A DNA stretch of 57,325 nucleotides from Prevotella sp. (GTDB lineage Bacteria > Bacteroidota > Bacteroidia > Bacteroidales > Bacteroidaceae). Below the pieces are notes generated by a model. It worked only from the letters and a program-made list of their open reading frames with translations. It made no database searches and was not told where the DNA came from. Both the position numbers and the translations under genes were made by a program. Location: the NCBI GenBank assembly GCA_016291085.1, contig JAEEVW010000023.1:1-57325 (forward strand), read 5' to 3'. Of the stretch, positions 50,405 to 57,325 are shown in pieces; within the stretch, counting starts at the first letter, position 1, and the number at the start of each line of letters is the position of its first letter.

Positions 50405-51409
50405 GTGATAGAGAAGCATATCGTATTAGAAGACATCGACCCGGTGATGTTCTATGGCATTGGGAACCAGTACCTGCAAATGTTGCGGGCCCTGTTTCCG
50501 AAGTTGCGCATCGTAGCTCGCGACAACGTGATGCGCATTCTTGGCGACGAGGAACAGATGGCGGCCTTTGAAGAGGCGGCCGAGAAAATCCGACAGCACA
50601 TCGTACATTTCAACGCACTCCACGAGGAGGACATTCTGGATATTGTGAAGGGACACCGCACGAAGGACGACGTCCCCGATGGCGTGGTGGTCTACTCGAT
50701 GTCTGGGCGTGCCATCAAGGCCCGCAGCGAGAACCAGCAGCGTCTCATCGATGCGTTCCACGAAAACGACATGGTATTTGCCGTGGGACCTGCCGGAACA
50801 GGTAAGACCTACCTTTCCATCGCTTTAGCAGTGAAGGCGCTGAAGGAGAAAACTGCCAAGAAAATCATCCTGTCGCGTCCTGCCGTAGAGGCTGGCGAGA
50901 AACTGGGATTCCTGCCTGGCGACATGAAGGACAAGATAGACCCCTATCTGCAACCGCTCTACGACGCGCTGGAGGACATGCTACCTCAAGTGAAGCTGAA
51001 GGACATGATGGAGAAGCACATGATTCAGATAGCCCCGCTGGCTTTTATGCGCGGACGCACGCTGTCTGATGCTGTGGTTATCCTGGACGAAGCCCAGAAC
51101 ACGACGCCCCAGCAGATTCGCATGTTCCTGACTCGCATGGGTTGGAACACCAAGATGATTATCACGGGCGATATGACGCAGATTGACCTGCCGCGCAGTC
51201 AGAAGTCAGGACTCGTCGAGGCCCTGGGCATTCTTAGGGGCATCGAAGGCATCGGTGTCGTTGAGCTGAACCGCAAGGACATTGTCCGTCATAAGCTGGT
51301 GACACGCATCGTCAATGCCTACGAGCAGTTTGACAAAACTCGCGACAACAATACGGAACAAGATAAAGACAACAATAAAGATGAAAGCATTAACAAAGAC
51401 GGACTTTAA
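50405..51409 (+). CDS. phoH: PhoH-family ATPase (GTG start)
   Basis: 334 residues. Start set at GTG-ATA-GAG ([20 protein letters not shown]), where relatives begin MIEKHIV; a longer frame from 50363 starts upstream of the promoter box. N-terminal KH-like part, then the P-loop [39 protein letters not shown], Walker [21 protein letters not shown], and [19 protein letters not shown]-processing-linked ATPase, often next to ybeY, which is not seen here. The charged C-terminal tail ([20 protein letters not shown]) overlaps purC by 29 bases. Confidence 0.9.
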   Translation: MIEKHIVLEDIDPVMFYGIGNQYLQMLRALFPKLRIVARDNVMRILGDEEQMAAFEEAAEKIRQHIVHFNALHEEDILDIVKGHRTKDDVPDGVVVYSMSGRAIKARSENQQRLIDAFHENDMVFAVGPAGTGKTYLSIALAVKALKEKTAKKIILSRPAVEAGEKLGFLPGDMKDKIDPYLQPLYDALEDMLPQVKLKDMMEKHMIQIAPLAFMRGRTLSDAVVILDEAQNTTPQQIRMFLTRMGWNTKMIITGDMTQIDLPRSQKSGLVEALGILRGIEGIGVVELNRKDIVRHKLVTRIVNAYEQFDKTRDNNTEQDKDNNKDESINKDGL

Positions 51410-52334
51410 GTTCGAAGGACAGAAGAGCGTGTACCACGGAAAGGTACGCGATGTTTACAACATCAACGACGACTTGATGGTCATGGTGGCCACCGACCGC
51501 ATCTCGGCATTCGACGTCGTGCTGCCAAAGGGAATCCCCTTCAAGGGTCAGGTGCTGAACCAGATTGCCGCCAAGTTCCTGGATGCCACTACCGACATCT
51601 GTCCGAACTGGAAGCTGGCGACCCCCGACCCTATGGTAACCGTAGGGCTGAAGTGCGAGGGTTTCCGTGTGGAGATGATTATCCGCTCTATTCTGACGGG
51701 TTCTGCCTGGCGCGAGTACAAGAACGGCTGCCGTGAGTTGTGCGGCGTCAAGCTGCCCGACGGCATGAAGGAGAACGAACGTTTCCCCGAGCCTATTATC
51801 ACTCCTACCACTAAGGCTGACGAGGGTCACGACATGAATATCTCGAAGGAAGAGATTATCGCCCAGGGCATCGTCTCTGCTGAGGACTATGCCATCATGG
51901 AGGACTATACCCGCAAGATTTTTGCCCGTGGACAGGAGATTGCCGCCAAGCGCGGACTCATTCTCGTCGACACCAAGTACGAATTTGGCAAGCGCGACGG
52001 TAAGGTCTACCTCATCGACGAGATCCACACTCCAGACTCCAGCCGTTATTTCTATGCTGAAGGTTACGAGGAGAAACTGGCCAAGGGCGAGCCCCAGCGT
52101 CAGCTCTCCAAGGAGTTCGTACGCCAGTGGCTCATCGAGCACAACTTCATGAATGAGCCCGGACAGGTGATGCCCGAGATTACCGACGAGTATGCCGAGA
52201 GCGTATCAGACCGCTATATCGAGCTCTACGAGCACATCGTAGGCGAGAAGTTCGACAAGGCCACGGAATCAGGCGACATCGCCGCCCGCATCGAGAAAAA
52301 CGTCAGCGAATATTTAAAATCCAGGAAAGCCTAG
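51381..52334 (+). CDS. purC: Phosphoribosylaminoimidazole-succinocarboxamide synthase
   Basis: SAICAR synthase of purine synthesis: joins CAIR and Asp using ATP. 317 residues from [13 protein letters not shown]; the start lies in the 3' end of phoH. Motifs: [89 protein letters not shown]. The form of about 310 residues is the usual Bacteroidota one. Its stop codon is the first unit of a 10-bp array. purM lies further down the same strand. Confidence 0.96.
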   Translation: MKALTKTDFKFEGQKSVYHGKVRDVYNINDDLMVMVATDRISAFDVVLPKGIPFKGQVLNQIAAKFLDATTDICPNWKLATPDPMVTVGLKCEGFRVEMIIRSILTGSAWREYKNGCRELCGVKLPDGMKENERFPEPIITPTTKADEGHDMNISKEEIIAQGIVSAEDYAIMEDYTRKIFARGQEIAAKRGLILVDTKYEFGKRDGKVYLIDEIHTPDSSRYFYAEGYEEKLAKGEPQRQLSKEFVRQWLIEHNFMNEPGQVMPEITDEYAESVSDRYIELYEHIVGEKFDKATESGDIAARIEKNVSEYLKSRKA

Positions 52335-52386
52335 GACATCCTAGGAAAGCCTAGATAATCCTAGGAAAGCCTAGCCACCCTATAAT
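52317..52386 (+). repeat. 10/20-bp CCTAG array from the purC stop to the menG start
   Basis: ATCCAGGAAAGCC-TAG (end of purC), then GACATCCTAG, GAAAGCCTAG, ATAATCCTAG, GAAAGCCTAG, CCACCC. The first unit is coding sequence, so the array looks copied from the end of purC itself. Confidence 0.85.
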
Positions 52387-53118
52387 ATGTACCAGCAAGA
52401 GACGATAACCCCATACACCCAGGGTTCCAAGGCCCAGCAGGTGGAGCAGATGTTCGACAACATCGCGCCCACCTACGACACCCTGAACCATCGTCTCTCC
52501 TGGAACATCGACAAGGGGTGGCGACGCAAGGCTATCGCACAACTGAAGCCTTTTGCCCCCAAGCAGCTCCTCGACGTGGCGACAGGCACGGGCGACTTCG
52601 CCATACAAGCCTGTCAGATGCTGGACGACGTCCAGATTACAGGCATCGACATCAGCGAAGGCATGATGGAGGTGGGCAGACGGAAGGTCAGCCAGATGGG
52701 ACTCTCAGAACGCATCCGTTTCGAGCGCGAGGACTGCACGCGGCTCTCCTACCCTGACGGTACTTTCGATGCTGTGACAGCGGCTTTTGGCATTCGCAAC
52801 TTCGACAATCTGGATCAGGGACTGGCCGAGATGTGCCGCGTGCTCCGTAAGGGTGGCGTACTGAGCATCGTCGAACTGACGTCTCCCGTTTCGTTCCCCA
52901 TACGACAGCTGTTCCACATCTACGCCCATACGGTACTGCCCGTCTACGGTCGACTCATCTCGCGCGACAACAGCGCCTATTCGTATCTCACCAAGACCAT
53001 CGAGGCCTTTCCGCAAGGCGAACGCATGGTGGGGATTCTCTTGAAAGCAGGCTTCTCTGAAGCATCGTTCCGACGACTCACCTTCGGCATCTGCACCATG
53101 TATTTTGCAATTAAATAG
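52387..53118 (+). CDS. menG: Demethylmenaquinone methyltransferase
   Basis: UbiE/MenG-type SAM-dependent methyltransferase, 243 residues, last step of menaquinone synthesis. Motifs: [35 protein letters not shown]-site [60 protein letters not shown]. With menA at 48235 it covers two steps of the pathway. It is read through from purC and is followed by aroE after 28 bases. Confidence 0.93.
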   Translation: MYQQETITPYTQGSKAQQVEQMFDNIAPTYDTLNHRLSWNIDKGWRRKAIAQLKPFAPKQLLDVATGTGDFAIQACQMLDDVQITGIDISEGMMEVGRRKVSQMGLSERIRFEREDCTRLSYPDGTFDAVTAAFGIRNFDNLDQGLAEMCRVLRKGGVLSIVELTSPVSFPIRQLFHIYAHTVLPVYGRLISRDNSAYSYLTKTIEAFPQGERMVGILLKAGFSEASFRRLTFGICTMYFAIK

Positions 53119-53146
53119 TTTTCAGCTTAACAAACCACAAATCACT

Positions 53147-53893
53147 ATGGACAAGTACGGACTGATAGGATACCCGCTGGGACACTCGTTCTCCATCAGC
53201 TATTTCAACCAGAAGTTCACCGATGAGAATATCGACGCGGTATACGAAAACTTTGAAATTCCTTCTATTGACATTCTGCCTGAAGTGCTCGGCCAGAATC
53301 CTGAACTGCGAGGTCTGAACGTGACCATTCCCTATAAGGAAAAGGTGATACCCTTCCTCGACAGCATTTCCCCTGAGGCACGTGCCATCGGTGCCGTTAA
53401 CGTCATCCGTGTCACCCACGAGGGCAAGAAGGTTAAGCTGAAGGGATACAACTCCGATGTTATCGGCTTCACCCAAAGCATTGAACCCATGCTCGAAAAG
53501 ATGTGGCACAAGAAAGCGCTCATTCTGGGCACGGGCGGTGCGTCGAAGGCTATTGACTACGGACTGCGCAACCTGGGACTGGAGACTGTTTTCGTCTCGC
53601 GCTACGAGCGCCCGGGAACCATCCAGTATGAGAAGATAACGCCCGAAGTCATCAAGGAATATAACGTCATCGTCAATTGCACGCCGCTGGGCATGTATCC
53701 TAAAACCGAGGAATGCCCCTTGCTGCCTTACGAGGCGATGGACAGTCACACCATCCTCTACGATCTCATCTACAATCCTGACGAGACACTCTTTATGCGT
53801 CGTGGAGCTGAACATGGTGCACAAACCAAAAACGGACTGGAAATGCTGCTTCTGCAGGCTTTTGCCTCGTGGGAGTTCTGGCATGAGGAGTAG
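53147..53893 (+). CDS. aroE: Shikimate dehydrogenase
   Basis: NADPH-dependent reduction of 3-dehydroshikimate, 248 residues from MDKYGLIGYPLGHSFSISYF. Shikimate-site SFSISYFNQKF, catalytic Lys/Asp region GLNVTIPYKEKVIPFLD, nucleotide-binding LILGTGGASKAIDYGL, and VNCTPLGMYP. The start was placed at the conserved MDKYGLIG; an upstream in-frame ATG lies within menG. The stop TAG is the beginning of a 14-bp tandem array. Confidence 0.95.
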   Translation: MDKYGLIGYPLGHSFSISYFNQKFTDENIDAVYENFEIPSIDILPEVLGQNPELRGLNVTIPYKEKVIPFLDSISPEARAIGAVNVIRVTHEGKKVKLKGYNSDVIGFTQSIEPMLEKMWHKKALILGTGGASKAIDYGLRNLGLETVFVSRYERPGTIQYEKITPEVIKEYNVIVNCTPLGMYPKTEECPLLPYEAMDSHTILYDLIYNPDETLFMRRGAEHGAQTKNGLEMLLLQAFASWEFWHEE

Positions 53894-53977
53894 TTGACAG
53901 TTGAGAGTTGACAGTTGAGAGTTGACAGTTGAGAGTTGACAGTTGAGAGTTGACAGTTGAGAGTTGACAGTTGAGAG
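53894..53977 (+). repeat. Six perfect copies of a 14-bp unit after aroE
   Basis: Six uninterrupted copies of TTGACAGTTGAGAG, starting right after the aroE TAG and followed by TTTGACAATG, which holds the next ATG. Each unit is itself two 7-mers (TTGACAG, TTGAGAG). The perfect copies suggest recent slippage, so copy number probably varies between strains. Confidence 0.95.
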
Positions 53978-53984
53978 TTTGACA

Positions 53985-55100
53985 ATGATAGCTTTTAGCG
54001 ACGATATCAATCAGCTGACGCGCCAGTACAATGACGTGATTCGTGCGATGGAGAGCTCCTATAAGATGGAGAACAAGTCGCATGCATTCCTTTCGTCCTA
54101 TAAGCTGAGGCGCCAGTACTCCCAGCGCTACGAGGCGTTGGAACGCGAATATCGGCAGAAGTGTAACGAAATAGCCACTTCCTACAAAAGGAGCCATCCC
54201 CAATGGGCCAAATGGCGCAATCGCTGGGGCATCATCTTCTGCCTGGGCATCATTTCCCTGTTTATTGGCTGTATAGGCCATCTGGGAACTATTGCCGACG
54301 ACTATCCTGCCCCCGCTACCAGCCAGGCTGTCAGCCAGACTGACGAGACCTACTGGAATGCTGACAATATCCCCATTCCCTATTTGCAAGACTCAACGCA
54401 GTATGTGTCGAATCCTGACTACGTATTGCAACAGCCGACGGTAGACCGCATGAATGTCACCCTGAAGCGTCTGGAGAACGAGCTGGGCATCCAGTCGGTA
54501 TTCATCGTTGTGAACCATATCGAAAACGATGACCCTTTCCGCATGGCTCAAGACGTGGGTAATAAATATGGTGTGGGTTATCAGAACCGCGGACTGATAG
54601 TCGTTGTGGGTTATCAGGACCATAGCATCAACATGTCGCCTGGTCGCTCCTTAGAGGGTGACTTGACGGATGCAGAGTGCCACCGGCTGGAGCAGCAATA
54701 CGTCGTACCGGCCATGCGCGCCGAGATGCCCGATAGCGCTATGCTCTACTTGGCCGAGGCGGTATACAGCACCTTGCAGAAAAAGCAGATGCCCGTCATG
54801 TCGCTCAAGAGTCAGACTGACGATGAAGACAGCGAGATCGTCATGATTATTGGCATTTGGCTGTTGCTCTTCACCGCCTGGTGTGTCTTCTACCTCAAAC
54901 TCAACACCAAATACCAGTGGTTCCGGCTCGTAGGGGGCATTCCTTTGCTACCCAACCCATTCTTCAGTTCCGGCGGCTACTACGTCAGCAGCGGTGGAGG
55001 CTTTGGAAAAGGCGGCGGCTTCAGCGGAGGCGGCGGTTTCAGTGGCGGACACTTTGGCGGAGGCTCATTCGGCGGAGGCGGTGCCACGTCGAGGTGGTAA
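53985..55100 (+). CDS. TPM-domain protein (YgcG-like), Gly-rich C-terminus
   Basis: 371 residues from MIAFSDDINQLTRQ. A coiled-coil N-terminus (RRQYSQRYEALEREYRQKCN), one transmembrane helix (GIIFCLGIISLFIGCIGH), a TPM domain (about residues 145-260: LKRLENELGIQSVFIVVNHI, DVGNKYGVGYQNRGLIVVVG, INMSPGRSLEGDLTDAE), a second helix (VMIIGIWLLLFTAWCVFY), and a Gly/Ser/Phe tail ending GGGSFGGGGATSRW. TPM proteins are often encoded next to LemA, as here (lemA 63 bases downstream). In other organisms the pair is linked to envelope maintenance or photosystem repair; the role here is unknown. The N-terminal coiled coil is unlike the usual signal peptide of the family. Confidence 0.85.
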   Translation: MIAFSDDINQLTRQYNDVIRAMESSYKMENKSHAFLSSYKLRRQYSQRYEALEREYRQKCNEIATSYKRSHPQWAKWRNRWGIIFCLGIISLFIGCIGHLGTIADDYPAPATSQAVSQTDETYWNADNIPIPYLQDSTQYVSNPDYVLQQPTVDRMNVTLKRLENELGIQSVFIVVNHIENDDPFRMAQDVGNKYGVGYQNRGLIVVVGYQDHSINMSPGRSLEGDLTDAECHRLEQQYVVPAMRAEMPDSAMLYLAEAVYSTLQKKQMPVMSLKSQTDDEDSEIVMIIGIWLLLFTAWCVFYLKLNTKYQWFRLVGGIPLLPNPFFSSGGYYVSSGGGFGKGGGFSGGGGFSGGHFGGGSFGGGGATSRW

Positions 55101-55163
55101 TCGCCAAAGTCTGAATAACGTAATAACGATATAACGGAATAACGTAATAAAAACAATATCATT
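55098..55163 (+). repeat. AATAACG array before lemA
   Basis: AATAACGT, AATAACGAT, ATAACGG, AATAACGT, AATAAAAAC between the TPM gene stop and the lemA ATG; period 7-9. Similar in composition to the 3001-3036 array. Confidence 0.7.
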
Positions 55164-55751
55164 ATGAAACTTAACAAAACCCTTATCGCAGTTATCGCAG
55201 TCGTAGTCGTCATTGGCGCATGGGCTGCAAGTGCTTACAACTCTATGGTCGGCGTACAGGAGGAAGCTACTACGGCTTTGGCCAACGTACAGTCTGCCTA
55301 TCAGCGTCGTGCCGACCTCATTCCCAACCTCGTCGAGACGGTGAAAGGCTATGCTGCTCACGAGAAGCAGACGCTGGAGGATGTCGTTGCTGCCCGTTCG
55401 AAGGCTACCAGCATCACCCTCGACCCCGAGAACATGACTCCCGAGAAGCTGAAGGAATTCCAGCAGGCACAGGGCGAGCTCGGCTCTGCACTGGGTCGTC
55501 TGATTGCTATTCAGGAGAACTATCCCGACCTGAAGGCCAACGAGAACTTCCGCGACCTGCAGGTGCAGCTGGAGGGTACTGAGAACCGCATCAACGAGGC
55601 CCGCAACAGCTTCAACAATGTCGTACAGCAGTACAACGTTGTCATCCGTTCGTTCCCCAAGAACGTCCTTGCCGGTATGTTCGGTTTTGCAAAGATGGAT
55701 AAGTTCGAGGCCGAAGCCGGCGCCGAAAAAGCTCCACAGGTTAAGTTCTAA
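55164..55751 (+). CDS. lemA: LemA family membrane protein
   Basis: 195 residues. One N-terminal membrane helix (KTLIAVIAVVVVIGAWAASA) followed by a long helical bundle with the family core: SMVGVQEEATTALANVQSAY, QRRADLIPNLVETVKGYAAH, ENRINEARNSFNNVVQQYN, and FPKNVLAGMFGF. Partner of the preceding TPM protein. Function in bacteria is unresolved. Confidence 0.93.
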   Translation: MKLNKTLIAVIAVVVVIGAWAASAYNSMVGVQEEATTALANVQSAYQRRADLIPNLVETVKGYAAHEKQTLEDVVAARSKATSITLDPENMTPEKLKEFQQAQGELGSALGRLIAIQENYPDLKANENFRDLQVQLEGTENRINEARNSFNNVVQQYNVVIRSFPKNVLAGMFGFAKMDKFEAEAGAEKAPQVKF

Positions 55752-55766
55752 CTGTCAACTAAAGAA

Positions 55767-56930
55767 ATGGACAACAGATATATGATGCGTGGCGTTTCTG
55801 CCGCCAAGGAGGACGTGCACAACGCCATCAAGAACATCGACAAGGGCATCTTCCCGCAGGCCTTCTGCAAGATTATTCCAGACATTCTGGGCGGCGACCC
55901 TGAGTACTGCAACATCATGCATGCCGACGGTGCAGGCACCAAGTCTTCCCTCGCCTACATGTATTGGAAGGAGACGGGCGACCTCTCCGTCTGGAAAGGC
56001 ATTGCCCAGGATGCCATCGTCATGAATACCGACGACCTGCTCTGCGTGGGTGCCGTCGACAACATCCTCGTCAGCAGCACCATCGGACGCAACAAGATGC
56101 TCATTCCCGGTGAGGTCATCTCGGCCATCATCAACGGTACCGACGAGCTGTTGGCTGAACTGCGCGAGATGGGCATAGGCATCTACCCGACGGGTGGTGA
56201 GACAGCCGACGTGGGCGACCTGGTTCGCACCATCATCGTCGACTCCACCGTCACCTGCCGCATGCGTCGCGCCGACGTCATCGACAATGCCAACATCCGC
56301 CCGGGCGACGTCATCGTGGGACTCTCCAGCACAGGACAGGCCACCTACGAGCATCGTTACAATGGCGGCATGGGCTCCAACGGACTCACCTCCGCCCGCC
56401 ACGACGTCTTCGCCAAATACCTCGCAGAGAAATACCCCGAGAGCTACGACCACGCCGTGCCCGACGAGCTCGTATATAGCGGCAAGTATAAGCTTACCGA
56501 TGCCGTAGAGGGTTCGCCCGTAAATGCCGGTCAGCTCGTGCTCTCTCCCACCCGCACCTACGCTCCCGTCATCAAGCGTCTGCTCGACGAGCTGCGCCCC
56601 GAGATTCACGGCATGGTACACTGCACGGGTGGCGCCCAGACCAAGGTGCTGCACTTCGTCAACGACAACTGCCGCGTGGTGAAGGACAACATGTTCCCCG
56701 TTCCACCGCTGTTCCGTGCCATCCACGAGTGCTCCGGCACCGACTGGCGCGAGATGTACCAGGTGTTCAACATGGGTCACCGCATGGAGATCTACGTGCG
56801 TCCCGAGATTGCCGATCAGGTCATTGCCCTTTCACGTTCCTTCAACATCGATGCCCAGGTCGTCGGCCACATCGAGGAAGGCCCCAAGAGCCTGACCATC
56901 CAGTCAGAGTTCGGCACATTCGATTATTAA
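55767..56930 (+). CDS. purM: Phosphoribosylformylglycinamidine cyclo-ligase (AIR synthase)
   Basis: ATP-dependent ring closure forming AIR in purine synthesis. 387 residues, the longer Bacteroidota variant. GTKSSLAYMYWKETGDLSVW holds the family GTK site, QDAIVMNTDDLLCVGA the substrate site, YPTGGETADVGDLVRTI the GGETA motif, RPGDVIVGLSSTGQATYEHR and GGAQTKVLHFV follow. The gap after lemA is 15 bases (CTGTCAACTAAAGAA). A strong terminator ends the run that began with phoH. Confidence 0.94.
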   Translation: MDNRYMMRGVSAAKEDVHNAIKNIDKGIFPQAFCKIIPDILGGDPEYCNIMHADGAGTKSSLAYMYWKETGDLSVWKGIAQDAIVMNTDDLLCVGAVDNILVSSTIGRNKMLIPGEVISAIINGTDELLAELREMGIGIYPTGGETADVGDLVRTIIVDSTVTCRMRRADVIDNANIRPGDVIVGLSSTGQATYEHRYNGGMGSNGLTSARHDVFAKYLAEKYPESYDHAVPDELVYSGKYKLTDAVEGSPVNAGQLVLSPTRTYAPVIKRLLDELRPEIHGMVHCTGGAQTKVLHFVNDNCRVVKDNMFPVPPLFRAIHECSGTDWREMYQVFNMGHRMEIYVRPEIADQVIALSRSFNIDAQVVGHIEEGPKSLTIQSEFGTFDY

Positions 56931-56982
56931 ACCAACTTTTTGCAGGAGTTAAGACAACACTTCGAAGCACAAATGTTCCAAT

Positions 56983-57025
56983 AAAGAAATCGGACTGACC
57001 ACCACATCAGCCCGATTTCTTTCAT
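56983..57025 (+). terminator. Terminator after purM
   Basis: AAAGAAATCGG (56983-56993) pairs with CCGATTTCTTT (57012-57022), extended by ACTGA/TCAG inside, then CATTCTTTCTTC. Confidence 0.85.
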
Positions 57026-57040
57026 TCTTTCTTCTTTTGT

Positions 57041-57098
57041 CTACGGAGTTTTAGGAGTTTGGGGAGTTTTTTTCTCCTTTGGCTCCTTGGCTCCGTAG
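57041..57098. repeat. Mirrored GGAG/CTCC array forming a long hairpin
   Basis: CTACGGAGTTTTAGGAGTTT with GGGGAG faces CTCCTTTGGCTCC and TTGGCTCCGTAG. Three GGAG units at 8-9-base spacing are mirrored by three CTCC units; outer arms (CTACGGAG/CTCCGTAG) pair perfectly. Downstream of the smalltalk gene on the minus strand. Confidence 0.75.
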
Positions 57099-57124
57099 AA
57101 TATCAGAATGGACCGTAGCCCATA

Positions 57125-57164
57125 CCTCGCAACGCCACACTCTGTACCTTTAGGTCAGAGAACT
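57125..57164 (-). repeat. Hairpin repeat inserted in a smalltalk gene (copy 2)
   Basis: Minus strand GAGTTCTCTGACCTAAAGGT continuing ACAGAGTGTGGCGTTGCGAG. Core hairpin CTCTG..ACCT-AA-AGGT..CAGAG at 57140-57160. Beyond it the sequence ATGGGCTACGGTCCATTCTGA continues the smalltalk C-terminus (MGYGPF) as in the intact copy, so the repeat was inserted into the gene. Confidence 0.75.
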
Positions 57165-57248
57165 CGTTGTTCCCAGCGCGGTCAGCGCTGCCGTCAGTGC
57201 GGCTATCGCTATGCGAATCACCGTCTCCCAAAAACTGTTCTTTTTCAT
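57150..57248 (-). CDS. Smalltalk peptide, C-terminus cut by a repeat insertion
   Basis: 32 residues: MKKNSFWETVIRIAIAALTA followed by ALTALGTTSSLT. It matches the copy at 32821-32946 (MKKN..W...RI.IAA.TAALTALGTTS). The intact copy continues CMGYGPF, whereas here the frame enters the inserted hairpin repeat and stops at once; the original MGYGPF codons survive 35 bases downstream in another frame. The hydrophobic helix is complete, so a peptide may still be made. The upstream 7-bp array and the window edge hide whether an HU-like gene precedes it. Confidence 0.7.
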   Translation of the reverse strand: MKKNSFWETVIRIAIAALTAALTALGTTSSLT

Positions 57249-57261
57249 AAGCTTAAAGTAA

Positions 57262-57301
57262 TCATAATTCTCAATTTTCAATTCTCAATTCTCAATTTAA
57301 A
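57262..57301 (-). repeat. 7-bp AATTGAG array upstream of the smalltalk gene
   Basis: Minus strand: AATTGAG, AATTGAG, AATTGAA, AATTGAG, AATTATG. Lies just upstream of the smalltalk start, consistent with a gene ending beyond the window. Confidence 0.8.
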
Positions 57302-57325
57302 AAGGATTGGCCCGAAGGCCAAACC

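Noticed and set aside
53894..53977. Possible CRISPR array
   Set aside because: Units are contiguous 14-mers with no spacers; no cas genes are present.
53793..54389. Minus-strand frames with repeated QLSTLNCQLSTVNS
   Set aside because: This is only the translation of the 14-bp tandem array and neighbouring shadow sequence.

Overview
The window looks like a chromosomal segment of a Bacteroidota bacterium, most likely a Prevotellaceae member (Prevotella sensu lato). Evidence: promoters of the Bacteroidota -7 type (TAnnTTTG) precede many genes; Shine-Dalgarno sites are rare; the proteins are Bacteroidota families (porin family 10, DUF4468, DUF4293, Bacteroidota-type RpoZ and BamD, PurM of the long form, HU-HIG proteins, 'smalltalk' peptides). 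Gene density is high and most genes are housekeeping. No rRNA, tRNA or CRISPR array was recognised.

Layout. 1-4.2 kb: an RND efflux permease (C-terminus outside the window) and its lipoprotein adaptor. 4.3-10.2 kb: accessory stretch with a repeat module lacking genes, a short 'LAGS' peptide gene, a damaged surface protein gene head-to-head with a damaged AraC regulator, and a GH127-like arabinofuranosidase. 10.3-17.5 kb: rlmD, a phosphate-selective-type porin, a polysaccharide flippase and three glycosyltransferases. 17.5-26.8 kb: rpsP, an ABC-F protein, grpE-dnaJ-folC, and a galactose operon (galM, MFS sugar transporter, galK).

26.8-33.0 kb is the accessory island: an HU-like protein fused to a chitobiase-type domain, a CHC2 primase, a DUF3987-type protein behind an iteron-like/AT-rich module, small unknown genes, a second HU promoter/leader whose gene is lost, an IS4-type transposase and a smalltalk peptide. 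It ends in what looks like the truncated 3' end of a beta-helix lipoprotein gene. No integrase is visible. The island's flanking modules occur again at 4.3-4.56 kb with no genes between them, which suggests a cargo-less copy.

33-57 kb: rubrerythrin; a PAP2 phosphatase-EptA pair (probable lipid A remodelling); a phosphosugar mutase; a TPR protein; bamD-rpoZ-DUF4293; uvrB; an overlapping operon DUF4468-small membrane protein-porin-HD hydrolase-menA; rluA-type synthase; then phoH-purC-menG-aroE-TPM protein-lemA-purM, all on the + strand. A second smalltalk gene, interrupted by a hairpin repeat, closes the window.

Two features recur through the whole window. Short tandem repeats, with a different 7-20 bp unit at each locus, fill the space between a stop codon and the next start codon. 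Small palindromic repeats have inserted into or beside genes, including two insertions that keep the primase frame open. All functional statements are from sequence reading and family knowledge; no search was run.
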